Notes under the pieces: model-generated
The model's input: only the letters and a program-made list of their open reading frames with translations
Databases searched by the model: none
What the model was told of the DNA's origin: nothing
Source of the DNA: Isochrysis galbana
Lineage: Eukaryota > Haptophyta > Isochrysidales > Isochrysidaceae
Length of the DNA: 64,000 nt
Assembly: GCA_018136815.1 (NCBI GenBank)
Contig: CM030932.1
Location: forward strand, 5,246,407 to 5,310,406
Direction of reading: 5' to 3'
Position numbers and translations under genes: made by a program
Part shown: positions 30,841 to 39,960 of the stretch, in pieces
Numbering within the stretch: position 1 is the first letter of the stretch
How the letters are laid out: each line of letters opens with the position of its first letter

Positions 30841-32423
30841 TCAATAAAGCCCACACCTGGCCGGCCAAACTTGCTCGCTTGGAGATCTGGCATTCGGGTC
30901 CAACGATGCACCATCTATGCATCGGAACCACCGTACGTCGGGCATCCATGGCAGGTTGTACTCATGTATCCTTCGAAGAGGAGCTCCCGTCATCGAGGAC
31001 GGCGCAGGGTCACGCAGCCCCTTCACAACATAGACACCCGCCGCGGCAAGGTGAGCCGCGGTGCTCGCGGTGCTACCTGGAGCCTCAGGGATTACGCGAT
31101 CACGGCAAAAGCATTTGGCGTTCCTTGCTATGTCCTCTTTATGGCTATGGTTGAACGCAAGGGTGTCTCCCTTGGGCGGACTACGTAGTAGTCCGGGCCT
31201 CGAGCGGGAGTGGGTGAAGAGCATGCTCCCGACCTCGAGGACAGTTGCATAGCACGTATGAATCTGGCAGGCTTCATCCCCCTGACTGCTGGATCGCTGC
31301 ACATTTGTACAAACACAACTCGGCTCACCACGTGGTGGCAAGTAACCCCAAGAGTTAGACATGCCTCGCGCATACAACGCTTCCGTGTGCGCACGCCCAG
31401 ACAGTCTTTCGCCATCACTCAACGTCTCGTCCATAAGCGAGGAAGCGATGCCTGCGACATTTCGTGGTAGTCGCTCTGGGCGGAGGGCGAGTGCAATGTC
31501 GGTGATGTAGCACGTGTACGACGTGATAAGCTGAGTATCTGCTTGAGCCCAAGGCACTGTTTGCCCCAGTATAAGATGATTCCCTCCTGAGCATATGGGA
31601 CGACAGGGGGAGCAGTATGAATGATGCGTAAGGGTACACAGACGTTCCTGTCCTCTTCCACAGGGCCTTGTCCGCATGGCATTTACAGCGTATAGTGGCG
31701 ACTTTAGCGGTTGTTCCCACGCTCATCTTTCCGCTCATGGTGCAAGGGCCGTGCTTGGATTCGCGCACTCCAGCCTTGTTTGAAGTAGGAGGACAACAGA
31801 TCGAGAGCAAAGGAATAACGGTAAATGGCGTCGGGCCGTGTCCTCAGCACCACTGCATTCGGCGCGGTCGAGAAGCCGTGGGTCTGCGCCGACCATTCCG
31901 CCACGGCCCAGAGGAGGTGCCATGGCATGGTCAGCGCGCCTTTTGGGTAGGAATCAAGGCTACCCGATCGACGGAGCACGACATATGCCATCCTGCCATC
32001 GAATGTGTTGAACGAGGCTGAGCGCAGCAGCGCGGGGGTATCCGTCATAGAGCGGGCAAACAGACGCCAGTCAAGTGGCTCGTGTGCACCTCGGCTGAGA
32101 GCACACTCGTGGCCGCTTGCGTTGGGCACGCAGACCTCGAGCGGCAGTACGGCGGCGACCATGTAGCAGCCATGGCTTGAGTGGCGGGCCATCGCGGCGA
32201 GGTTCTGCTGCGTCCAGTGGAACGTGCGATAGTGACCGTACAAAAAGAGCCAGAGCGCGGGTGAGGCGCAGCCAGGAGCGGCGGTCCATCTGCCGGCCGA
32301 GGCTGCCGCCAGCTCGACTGAGCCCGCTTCGCCCTCGCTCCACTGGGCAAGTCGGCGGGTGAGCAGCGAGTCGGGTGTCGCCGTGCCGCCCATCACTCCT
32401 CTCCCGCCTTCCCCCGCCGACAT
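30841..32423 (-). CDS. Two-exon algal protein, possible glycosyltransferase-like, unknown function
   Basis: Exon 1 is 32423-31769 and exon 2 is 31586-30841, joined by a GTGCGC donor and a GCTCAG acceptor (intron 182 bp). Phase agrees and gives 466 codons. An in-frame ATG at 32393 is an alternative start. Exon 1 has LWLFLYGHYRTFHWTQQNL, a Cys-containing middle, the FNTFDGRMAYVVLRR block and NAVVLRTRPDAIYRYSF. Exon 2 has LILGQTVPWAQADTQLITSY, then WGYLPPRGEPSCVC and a C-terminal Cys-rich part. The wording (an RTRPD motif, then queue-like strands) resembles a group of uncharacterised algal proteins I associate with glycan-modifying folds. That is inference. No signal peptide is evident at the chosen start. 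Confidence 0.7.
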
Positions 32424-32591
32424 ACGCCTTCACTCCCCCCCCCCCCCTCTCCCTTCCGCCTGCCTTCCCGCTCTTTTTCCGCCAGGCTTACCCTTCCTAC
32501 CAAATTTCCGCTGTAACCCGACCCGGCCCCCACCATCGGCACGACCGAAGGCACCAAGCGACACAGCATCGACGGAAGAAACACCTAGAGA

Positions 32592-32784
32592 AACAACCAG
32601 GGTTTCCGAAAGTGATACTGTCAGAGTGTTCTTGTTGTCCCAGTTTAATCCTAGTGCTGAGGGACCGTGCCTCATCGGCAACGGAGCCCCTACCCCGCGA
32701 TAGGGGTGTGCGCGGTTGGTGCATGGCTCGTCCGGTGTATGTGGCTAGGGATGCTAGCCAACAAGACCTCTTACAAGACTACAA
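32592..32784 (+). repeat. Dispersed repeat R3, copy 1
   Basis: Key blocks are GTGCTGAGGGACCGTGCCTC, GGGGTGTGCGCGGTTGG, GGCTCGTCCGGTGT and GGGATGCTAGCCAACAAGAC. The same blocks run in reverse at 39222-39400, and the last block recurs at 62690-62735 beside a gap. Confidence 0.8.
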
Positions 32785-33000
32785 TTTCTAACGGATACCG
32801 ACATATCTAGAATGAACAATATTTGGATATATACAAACACTAACTATCTAGGCGAAATTACGGACGCTACCGAAGTAGCGAAACCGGGCGAAGAAAGACA
32901 CTACCACACCCCCGCCAAATGAGAAGATGAGAAGATGGGCTAAAAGGCCCAAAACACCTAGAATAAGAATACCCTTTAGCTTTAGCGGAAACAGACGCTC
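32785..33000 (+). pseudogene. Family-2 LINE ORF2 fragment
   Basis: Decayed frame reading NNIWIYTNTNYLGEI, related to the NNIWIHAETDYLGEV stretch encoded at about 6176 in the better copy, with stops and a small duplication (GAGAAGAT twice, 32922-32937). Confidence 0.65.
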
Positions 33001-33009
33001 GAGCTGGTA

Positions 33010-33282
33010 CGTTCAGGGGCCGTGGCGTCCACGGCACGACTCGTTTACGCAAATGGAGTGCAAGTCAACGACGCACGGGCTATAGACTGGGTGAGTGTGG
33101 AAGAGCTCCTGACCTTCTCGTCGAGCGATCCATCGGTGGTCGACGTCGATACGGACGGCGTCCTCACGCTGCATGCCAACAGCGAGGCCCAAGTGTACGT
33201 CACCGCACAGTCGGTTTGCGGCGAGGTGTCCGCACCCTACGCGCCCGCTCAAGTCTCGATGTGGGCCAACCTGCAAGCTTGA
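33010..33282 (+). pseudogene. Ig-like (BIG2-type) domain exon fragment
   Basis: After an AG acceptor-like site (CGTTCAG, 33003-33009) a frame runs to a stop at 33280. It reads RLVYANGVQV, then SSSDPSVVDVDTDGVLTLHA and YVTAQSVCGEV, the beta-strand pattern of a bacterial-Ig-like group 2 domain as found in large surface or adhesion proteins. No start, signal peptide or membrane helix is present. The piece lies between LINE, R3 and R7 repeats, so it is probably a displaced exon of a larger gene. An intact gene with distant exons cannot be excluded. Confidence 0.5.
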
Positions 33283-33325
33283 ATATCGCCCCCTTGGCGC
33301 GTAAGAGCAGGCGTCGGCGTCTGAG

Positions 33326-33366
33326 CCTCCATCAGGTCGTTTGCCTTCATTTGGTACCCCTCGTTT
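33326..33366 (+). repeat. R7 terminus, second copy
   Basis: GGTCGTTTGCCTTCATTTGG followed by TACCCCTCGTTTCC, almost identical to the left end of the TIR element at 14717-14752. Here too an orphan plus-strand ORF follows within about 140 bp. A matching inverted right end was not found with certainty. Confidence 0.75.
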
Positions 33367-33444
33367 CCAAATATGCGGGTCGTCCCCCTCGCGCGTTCAG
33401 ACAGGCCCTGAACGTGGGAGAGAATCCGGGCCCCTCCCCCCCCC

Positions 33445-34301
33445 AAAAAAGTGGCCGTGAATACAAACCAACCAACAAACGGCGAAGATTTTTTCGTTTC
33501 ATGCTCATAATAATGACAAATAGAGACCTTGCCTTGTCTATCCTTTACCATGACTCTGCTCCCACACCTGAGACGGGAGACCCGGGTATACACGAGTTCG
33601 AAGAGCACTGGCGAAGGATTCTCGCCCCTGAACCCGGTGTCCAAAAGTACGCGACCCGTGACAATGCCGGTGTGGGCTTTGTCGCGTCCGTTGCACAGCG
33701 CGATGACGGTAAGCACTTGGTCGATGTACACGGCGAAGCCTCGCATCACGCGTTTGTGTGCAATGACGTGTTTGTTGGCATCAGCCACCTCTGTCCATTG
33801 ACTGTATTGTCAGGAGGGTACGACAGAGTGAACAAGCTCAATGAAGCAGGGAACTCTTTGCTCTTCTACATCGGCGACCTCAAGTACGTCTTCGTGGGCA
33901 TCGAAGTGTTTGAATTTGAGGCCGTCGACGAGATCGTCGCATTCGTATCGCCTGTAGGAGCGAACGACTTTCCGTATCCCTACGCCATTGATAAGACCGG
34001 TAGGCATTACCTCATGCTCGAAAAGAAGCAGGGGTACATTGACATTGACCCGTACCACAGCTTTTACGACATCGAAAAGAAGTTCAAGCTGACACACGAG
34101 GAGTGCGGTATACATCCAATGCACTCATTGAAGACGATCCTTTCAAGACAAGTGTGAGAAGAGGATTCTGCAGAGGCCCGCCGGCGACCCATGCATCCCT
34201 CTTCGCTAGCCTTTATAATCACCTTATGATTATCGATTTGCTTCGAGAGTTGTTCCACCAAGCCCGCCATTTGTTTGTTGTATTCACGGCCACATTTTTT
34301 T
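33445..34301. mobile_element. ORF bracketed by about 40-bp inverted repeats
   Basis: 33445-33485 and the reverse complement of 34262-34301 share an A run, GTGGCCGTGAATACAA exactly, then CAAAC-type repeats and TGGCG/CGGCG. The unit is about 0.86 kb and contains one ORF (33501-34157). No target-site duplication is visible beside the arms. It may be a small non-autonomous element or a duplicated flank. Confidence 0.5.
33501..34157 (+). CDS. Orphan 218-residue protein between inverted repeats
   Basis: Intact single-exon frame from ATG at 33501. A second ATG five codons on is also possible. The frame is open upstream to 33216 through repeat DNA. The protein is acidic and beta-rich in appearance, with GVGFVASV, HHAFVCNDVFVGISHLCP, a DLKYVFVGIEVFEFEAVDE block and a C-terminal YIDIDPYHSFYDIEKKF. 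The repeated valine-rich strands are reminiscent of a trypsin-like beta-barrel, but I cannot locate a convincing His-Asp-Ser triad. AT-richer than host genes. Function unknown. Confidence 0.55.
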   Translation: MLIIMTNRDLALSILYHDSAPTPETGDPGIHEFEEHWRRILAPEPGVQKYATRDNAGVGFVASVAQRDDGKHLVDVHGEASHHAFVCNDVFVGISHLCPLTVLSGGYDRVNKLNEAGNSLLFYIGDLKYVFVGIEVFEFEAVDEIVAFVSPVGANDFPYPYAIDKTGRHYLMLEKKQGYIDIDPYHSFYDIEKKFKLTHEECGIHPMHSLKTILSRQV

Positions 34302-34540
34302 GAGAGACCTCCTAGCTCACGAGAGGCTACCCATGTTTGAATTAGTAGCAAATTGAGTGGGACAAGAAGAGGCGCGACCACCTGCTCGGCAAAGGAGGAG
34401 ACATGCACGCAAGGTTGCAGGCACGCATCAACAAATCACGTGACACGGATATATACAACATGTGGATCTCTTGGGACTCCCACAAGGTCAAGAGCTGGCA
34501 TAAGATTGGTCTCCAAGACTCCGTGAATTATTCCAAGGCC

Positions 34541-35975
34541 GGCTCAAAGTTGGGCACTCGCGCGTATCACGGCACCGGGACGGTAGCGTTGAAGCCGGGG
34601 GCGTGGCCGATTTCGCCGCGGTGCACGCGGCCGGCTGCGGCGATTGGCGTAGCTGCAAGGGCGGCATTTGTGAATACGGTGCCTGGTGTGCCACCCAGTG
34701 CAACTGGATCAACACCAAAGCGCCGCCCGCGCGCTCGGTGCCGGCTCAAAGTTGGGCACTCGCGCGTATCACGGCACCGGGACGGTAGCGTTGAAGCCGG
34801 GGGCGTGGCCGATTTCGGCGCGGTGCACGCGGCCGGCTGCGGCGATTGGCGTAGCTGCAAGGGCGGCATTTGTGAATATGGTGTCTGGTGTGCCACCCAG
34901 TGCAACTGGATCAACACCAAAGCGCCGCCAGCGCGCTCGGTGCCGGCTCAAAGTTGGGCACTCGCGCGTATCACGGCACCGGGACGGTAGCGTTGAAGCC
35001 GGGGGCGTGGCCGATTTCGGCGCGGTGCACGCGGCCGGCTGCGGCGATTGGCGTAGCTGCAAGGGCGGCATTTGTGAATATGGTGCTTGGTGTGCCACCC
35101 AGTGCAACTGGATCAACACCAAAGCGCCGCCAGCGCGCTCGGTACCGGCTCAAAGTTGGGCACTCGCGCGTATCACGGCACCGGGACGGTAGCGTTGAAG
35201 CCGGGGGCGTGGCCGATTTCGGCGCGGTGCACGCGGCCGGCTGCGGCGATTGGCGTAGCTGCAAGGGCGGCATTTGTGAATATGGTGCTTGGTGTGCCAC
35301 CCAGTGCAACTGGATCAACACCAAAGCGCCGCCAGCGCGCTCGGTACCGGCTCAAAGTTGGGCACTCGCGCGTATCACGGCACCGGGACGGTAGCGTTGA
35401 AGCCGGGGGCGTGGCCGATTTCGGCGCGGTGCACGCGGCCGGCTGCGGCGATTGGCGTAGCTGCAAGGGCGGCATTTGTGAATGAATATGGTGCTTGGTG
35501 TGCCACCCAGTGCAACTGGATCAACACCAAAACGCCGCCAGCGCGCTCGGTACCGGCTCAAAGTTGGGCACTCGCGCGTATCACGGCACCGGGACGGTAG
35601 CGTTGAAGCCGGGGGCGTGGCCGATTTCGGCGCGGTGCACGCGGCCGGCTGCGGCGATTGGCGTAGCTGCAAGGGCGGCATTTGTGAATATGGTGCTTGG
35701 TGTGCCACCCAGTGCAACTGGATCAACACCAAAACGCCGCCAGCGCGCTCGGTACCGGCTCAAAGTTGGGCACTCGCGCGTATCACGGCACCGGGACGGT
35801 AGCGTTGAAGCCGGGGGCGTGGCCGATTTCGGCGCGGTGCACGCGGCCGGCTGCGGCGATTGGCGTAGCTGCAAGGGCGGCATTTGTGAATATGGTGCTT
35901 GGTGTGCCACCCAGTGCAACTGGATCAACACCAAAACGCCGGCAGCCCGCCCAGTTTTGGTGCAAAGTTGGGGCT
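34541..35975 (+). repeat. 202-bp tandem array, seven units
   Basis: Units start GGCTCAAAGTTGGGCACTCG at 34541, 34743, 34945, 35147, 35349, 35555 and 35757. The period is 202 bp except one of 206 (a GAAT duplication at 35479-35486). Units are nearly identical, so the array is young or homogenised. A decayed eighth unit starts near 35959. Because 202 is not a multiple of three, the frame rotates each unit. One frame per unit encodes a Cys-rich module (GCGDWRSCKGGICEYGAWC, then TQCNWI) that ends in a TAG within the next unit. Confidence 0.93.
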
Positions 35976-35985
35976 TCTCGTCTCA

Positions 35986-36739
35986 ACAATTGTAGCGTTT
36001 CGTGAACGGCTGTTAGTAGTGATACTCATGTACATATCGATGTCAATCGCAATCTGTGTCGATGATCATATAATGTGTAGAGAAGCACATTTCGTGGAGG
36101 GTATGAGCTGGTAGAGCTTATGGCTCCGTCACTAGTTGTGCATGCCTTGCATGAAGGGCATCAGTAAAAGTATACCGGAGGGGGGCCCGAATACTTTTTA
36201 GCGCTTGGTCTTCGGAGGCTTAAAATTGGCCATTTTTCGAAAATTTTGCCGGCGGACCCCCCATTTTTTTTGCTGATCTCTCATACCAGAACCTATAGAA
36301 AGCTTATTTAGGCCTCCATTTGCCCATTACCGATTTCGCCCTCCGCACCCCCCTAGTGAGTGACCGGGCTACCGTTTTGGGCCCACTCGACCTGCTGCGA
36401 CGGTCGTGTGAGAACGACGCGTGCGCGACGGAGCAGCGCTGGCAGGGCAGTGTGCCTGCGGTTCTGTCTCACCTGTGGGAGCCCTGTGGCAGCCCGCATA
36501 GTGGCTAGGCCAGATGTGTCGGACCAGCCCGATGAAAGCGGGAGTCCTGCCGGCACTTGCCAAAAATAGAACGTCAAACTTTTGGCAACGAGGGGTACTT
36601 TATGAGGACGTCCAAGTCCGTGTGAGGAACCGCGGCGGGGATCCAAAGTTATTAATAAGAAATGCCAGATCAGTGCGCCAGGATAGAAATTAAAAGTGGA
36701 AGCAGCGGCATCTCAGTGATGAGGACGAGGGCGAGCACA
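35986..36739. other. Intergenic, no gene seen
   Basis: Includes AT-rich DNA with a TTTTTCGAAAATTTT inverted repeat at 36232-36246 and a GTACCCCTCGTT-like motif inverted at about 36590 that faintly resembles R7. Confidence 0.5.
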
Positions 36740-37126
36740 GCGACACAAAGGAGGAGGGAGCAAGAAGAGAGAGAGAGAGAGGAGAGGAAAGCGAGACGGA
36801 GCGAGAGAGAGAAAGATTCATGTGTTTAGATGAATCATTGCTGTGGTACGGAGATTGTGGGGGAGAGACCATCTGCGAGAACAGAGAACGAGTCTCTCAT
36901 TTCGTGAAGAAGAGAGAAGAAGAGAGTGGGAATAGAGAGGAGAGCTGGCGAGCTAGCCATCGAGAGAGAGAGTGAGAGAGCAGCCCAGGAGGGAGGGGGG
37001 GGGGGGGGGGGAGAAGGGAGGGAGGGAGGATGTGCGGCAAGTGGGTGAGGGAGGGAGGGAGAAAAGGAAAAGTGGGGTGGAGGGTAGAGAATAAAAAGGA
37101 GAGAGGGGGAGGGGAAGGGAGGGAGG

Positions 37127-37157
<31 letters not shown>

Positions 37158-37262
37158 GAAGACGGAGAGAGGAAGAGGGAGAGAGAGGGAAAGGAGCCCC
37201 CTCGCAAGCTTCCCCCCCTGCTCCCCCGCTCCCCTTCCTCCACCAGCCCTCCCCCCCAATCC
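36740..37262. repeat. Polypurine then polypyrimidine tract
   Basis: GA-rich over 36750-37195, with a G run at 36988-37009 and GA repeats around 37130-37157. It switches to CT-rich DNA at 37197-37262, ending ten bases before the ATG of the hydrolase gene. Could form triplex structures. Confidence 0.8.
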
Positions 37263-37271
37263 CCCGGCCAG

Positions 37272-37489
37272 ATGCCGCGGCGCCAGGCGGCTAACGCCAC
37301 CGCCTCCGAGGGCGGCACGATGAGTGCCTCCTCCCGCCGCCTCGGCATCACCGGCTACTGGGGCCTCATGCGAGAGGGCTACGATGAGCTTGTCAAGGCC
37401 ATCATCCGGCCGCCGCGGGCGCAGTACTCGATCTCCGACCTTGGGCTCGCTGAGTTCAGCTACGGTGGCGTCAACTTTGTTCGCCAGGA
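37272..37489 (+). CDS. Alpha/beta-hydrolase family protein, N-terminal exon, cut by a gap
   Basis: ATG at 37272 (or 37320, a second in-frame ATG). The 72 visible residues end in YDELVKAIIRPPRAQYSISD, then a LGLAEFSYGGVNFVRQ stretch. The IRPPRA-Y motif followed by a beta-hairpin and F-x-R-x-D is the N-terminal signature of a plant and algal alpha/beta-hydrolase group (serine aminopeptidase S33-like) that precedes the fold proper. The nucleophile elbow and the rest are lost in the gap at 37490. No continuation is seen after 37589, so the gap is probably larger than 100 bases or the locus is misjoined. Confidence 0.65.
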
Positions 37490-37589
37490 NNNNNNNNNNN
37501 NNNNNNNNNNNNNNNNNNNNNNNNNNNNNNNNNNNNNNNNNNNNNNNNNNNNNNNNNNNNNNNNNNNNNNNNNNNNNNNNNNNNNNNNN
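37490..37589. other. Assembly gap (100 N)
   Basis: Interrupts the hydrolase gene. Confidence 0.99.
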
Positions 37590-37914
37590 CTTGGTTTAGA
37601 GTGTAGAGTGTGGGGTCTGGACAGGTCTTTTCATTGGCTAGTTTCAGTGGTTATTGGGGGTCGCGCGTGTTCAAGTGTTGGTGCTTATCCAGGGTGTTCT
37701 TTAGGGAGGCATACCCCGTACTGACCCATCATGGCCCCTCGCACCGCACAAAAGCCTCGATTTGCTTGCGCCCGGTCCCGATCCCCAGGGCCAGGGCCGT
37801 GGCCGCCAACAGCCAATCGCGTGCGATGGACGACGGAGTGTGGAGCGCCCCCACCGGGAGTTTCGGTTGTTGTTATTGTGTTGATGGCTCAGCTCATGCT
37901 AGGAGGCAGCGCAT
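37590..37914. other. LINE 3' UTR relic and unassigned DNA
   Basis: 37592-37630 (GAGTGTGGGGTCTGGACAGG) resembles the family-1 LINE 3' UTR block at 4821-4850. The remainder shows no gene. Confidence 0.45.
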
Positions 37915-38014
37915 GAGAATGACCGACAGGCCCCCCGGAGGGGAATTGGAGCCTGAAGGGGAGGGCACGAGGCACCTCCCCATGTGAACCAAGTTACTAC
38001 TATGAACTTAATTG
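37915..38014 (+). repeat. DH stem-loop element, short variant
   Basis: GGCCCCCCGGAGGGGAATTG resembles 9885-9900. It is followed by stem GGGGAGG/CCTCCCC (37959-37982), linker CATGTGAACC and stem AAGTT/AACTT near 37991-38009. Confidence 0.65.
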
Positions 38015-38135
38015 AGCACGATTCCCCAAGGACACAACACTCTGTGTCTACTAGATCCATCAAGCCTCGGAGCTTCGGGCTATCGACGACGACCGGATCA
38101 CCCTCGTCGCCCATTCTAACCACCTGCAAATCCAG

Positions 38136-39194
38136 CTAGAACGGCGCTCTACCTTCATGGCGAGCATGTCGCAGGTGCGAGTGCAATGCCAAATCTGAAA
38201 CGGGATTCATCCCCCCAAGCGGGAGGTAGTTCATCGCCAGTCTATGCTGTTGTGTAGAAATGGTGGAGGCTTTTTCGAACAGCTCGATATCCTCGCTGAT
38301 GAATGGATTCAGTCGACTTGCAAGGTGGGTGTAGTTGTATTTGACCATACCCACACGTGGATGCGAGTGCTCATGCAATGATTGCACCCCAACTTGCTGC
38401 AGAGGCAGCACTACGATTCGTGCGAGTGTCTCAACAAACTCCTTGTATCGTTCCTGAACTCCAGTTATGCATGTGGCGAGAAGACGCTGAGCTGCGCGGG
38501 CGTCGCCGCCTCCGAGAAGGGACGAATAGATGCGCTCACCTCCTGTGGCCCAGACTAGTTGCTGTGGCCCATAGTGAGTGAGAAAGTGCGGGAGGGTGAG
38601 ATTGGATGACTTGCGGAAGATGAATTCATAGTAGTGCGAGGCGATTCGTTGCACTGGATGCCGCAAGATTGTCACACATGAACTTGAGTTGATCACTCTC
38701 CATACTGCTGCATCATCGTTCTCGCCAGCCATCTGCGGCCAACGGCGACGGCATCGCACCTGCCCGTACTCGCCGTGCTCCAGCCGCAGGAGCAGAGGGA
38801 CGATCGCGGTATGGTTACCCGGAGTCGAAAAGGGGTACATGTGACCGAGGAACGCGGTGGAGCACGAGGTACGGTTACGATTCGTCACCGCTACCGGGTC
38901 ACACTTGCAGGCGCAGTTGACGCATGGCAGGAGTTTCGGCTGCACTCCAATCGCTCTAGTGAGCAGCGTGCGAACGCTGGAGCCGGCCGTCTTGGGCACA
39001 TGGAAAAAGAAGAGAGGGCGTGAGAGGGAGATAGACTCAGGGACGGTCCTCGTCGATGCGGCGGACAGTCTGTCCTCGAAGCGAGCCGTCTGCAGCTCGT
39101 CCATCGCAGCTGTCGACACCGATGCCGGCCCCTCCCGGACTCCCGGTAAAGTAGATCGATTGATCGAATCCGAATGGGATAAGTGAAGATTCAC
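38136..39194 (-). CDS. Sulfotransferase (Sulfotransfer_2 / heparan-sulfate type)
   Basis: Single frame of 352 codons, first ATG at 39194 and a likelier one at 39104, because the first 30 residues overlap the edge of repeat R3. Residues 61-74 (LFFFHVPKTAGSSV) are the PAPS 5'-phosphosulfate-binding loop and residues 173-190 (VTILRHPVQRIASHYYEF) the 3'-phosphate-binding block. Between them lies a Cys-rich patch (CVNCACKC) likely held by disulfides, and several N-x-S/T sites. These enzymes transfer sulfate from PAPS to carbohydrate hydroxyls in the Golgi lumen. No N-terminal membrane anchor is visible, so either an upstream exon or an anchor-less form must be assumed. Confidence 0.85.
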   Translation of the reverse strand: MNLHLSHSDSINRSTLPGVREGPASVSTAAMDELQTARFEDRLSAASTRTVPESISLSRPLFFFHVPKTAGSSVRTLLTRAIGVQPKLLPCVNCACKCDPVAVTNRNRTSCSTAFLGHMYPFSTPGNHTAIVPLLLRLEHGEYGQVRCRRRWPQMAGENDDAAVWRVINSSSCVTILRHPVQRIASHYYEFIFRKSSNLTLPHFLTHYGPQQLVWATGGERIYSSLLGGGDARAAQRLLATCITGVQERYKEFVETLARIVVLPLQQVGVQSLHEHSHPRVGMVKYNYTHLASRLNPFISEDIELFEKASTISTQQHRLAMNYLPLGGMNPVSDLALHSHLRHARHEGRAPF

Positions 39195-39221
39195 ACCGGA
39201 CGAAATAAACCAGTCTTGTAG

Positions 39222-39395
39222 AGGCCTCTAGTAGAGGGTCTTGTTGGCTAGCATCCCCAGCCACACAGACACCGGACGAGCCATCCACAAACCGCGCACA
39301 CCCCCATCGCGGTGTAAGGGCTCCATTGCCGATGAGGCACGGTCTCTCAGCACTAGGATTATTAAACTAGGACAGACCCTAACACTGACACTCAG
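39222..39395 (-). repeat. Dispersed repeat R3, copy 2
   Basis: Reverse orientation, with GTCTTGTTGGCTAGCATCCC, GGACGAGCCATCC, CGCGCACACCCCC and the GAGGCACGGTCTCTCAGCAC end. The R3 sequence resumes near 39485 (ACAAGAACACTCTGAC) after a DH insertion. Confidence 0.8.
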
Positions 39396-39484
39396 AGGGT
39401 GCAACTTGAGGTTCCCCTTTTTTTGAACCTACTTTTATAAGTGGGGTTCAATGGGGGCCTCGCGCCCCCCTCTCTCCATCGCGG
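39396..39484 (-). repeat. DH stem-loop element inserted in R3
   Basis: Stems ACTTTTATAAGT (39431-39442) and GGGGGCCTCGCGCCCCC (39453-39469) are the inverted equivalent of 9910-9950. ACACTGACACTCAG stands on both sides (39382-39395 and 39505-39518). The uninterrupted R3 sequence is seen at 32610-32660. Confidence 0.75.
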
Positions 39485-39518
39485 ACAAGAACACTCTGAC
39501 TCTGACACTGACACTCAG

Positions 39519-39735
39519 AAAAAAAGGGGAAAAATCTGAAGATTCTGGGCTCTGGGCTACACACCTACTAGTCTCGGGTCTTCTCGTCACTCGTCACTAA
39601 CTGACACCGCCCTTATCTTCCCTCCCTCCACCTCGTTCCCTGCCCCCCTTCATTCCTTTTTCTTCGGTTTCCGGGGTCCGGCCTTGGTGCGCTACCTAAG
39701 GCCTAGTTCGGAGTGTGGGTTTGGGCAAGCCTTTG
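39519..39735 (-). mobile_element. Family-1 LINE, 3' UTR only (copy B)
   Basis: Read on minus it runs from the GCCCAAACCCACACTCC block through the GGAAACCGAAGAAAAAGG motif to AGAATCTTCAGATTTTT. The coding part is absent. Confidence 0.8.
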
Positions 39736-39960
39736 TCGGAGCGAAGCTCGTTTCCTCTTTGGAAACGAGCCGCGAAGGCGCACCGGCGGCTAGCGCGGCG
39801 CACGGTCCATCCGGGGAGCCCGGAACCGGTTCATCGGGAGAACGGGGAGGTTAAATGACGGGCATGTGAGATGGATGGGAAAGTGGCACGGAATGCGAAT
39901 CGGAGAGACGGAGGATGTAAGGAAGGGCGCGGCGAGCAGATACCGCTTGCTTATGACTCG
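39736..39960 (-). repeat. Dispersed repeat R4, copy 2
   Basis: Inverted relative to 3421-3630. It contains the stem CTCGTTTCC TCTTT GGAAACGAG (39748-39770) and GGCGCACCGGCGGCTAGCGC. The next 75 bp (39961-40035) match the flank of copy 1, so the true repeat is longer. Confidence 0.8.

Noticed and set aside
33216-33500. Upstream in-frame extension of the 33501 ORF
   Set aside because: It translates repeat R7 and the end of the Ig-like fragment in another frame. ATG at 33501 is kept as start, and the NPGP motif is noted separately.
34541-35995. Series of about 117-168-codon frames on both strands in the tandem array
   Set aside because: They are the same 202-bp unit read in rotating frames. 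Listed as one repeat array rather than genes.
36205-36260. Possible terminator-like inverted repeat (TTTTTCGAAAATTTT)
   Set aside because: Short AT palindrome without a gene beside it. Intrinsic terminators are not expected in nuclear DNA.
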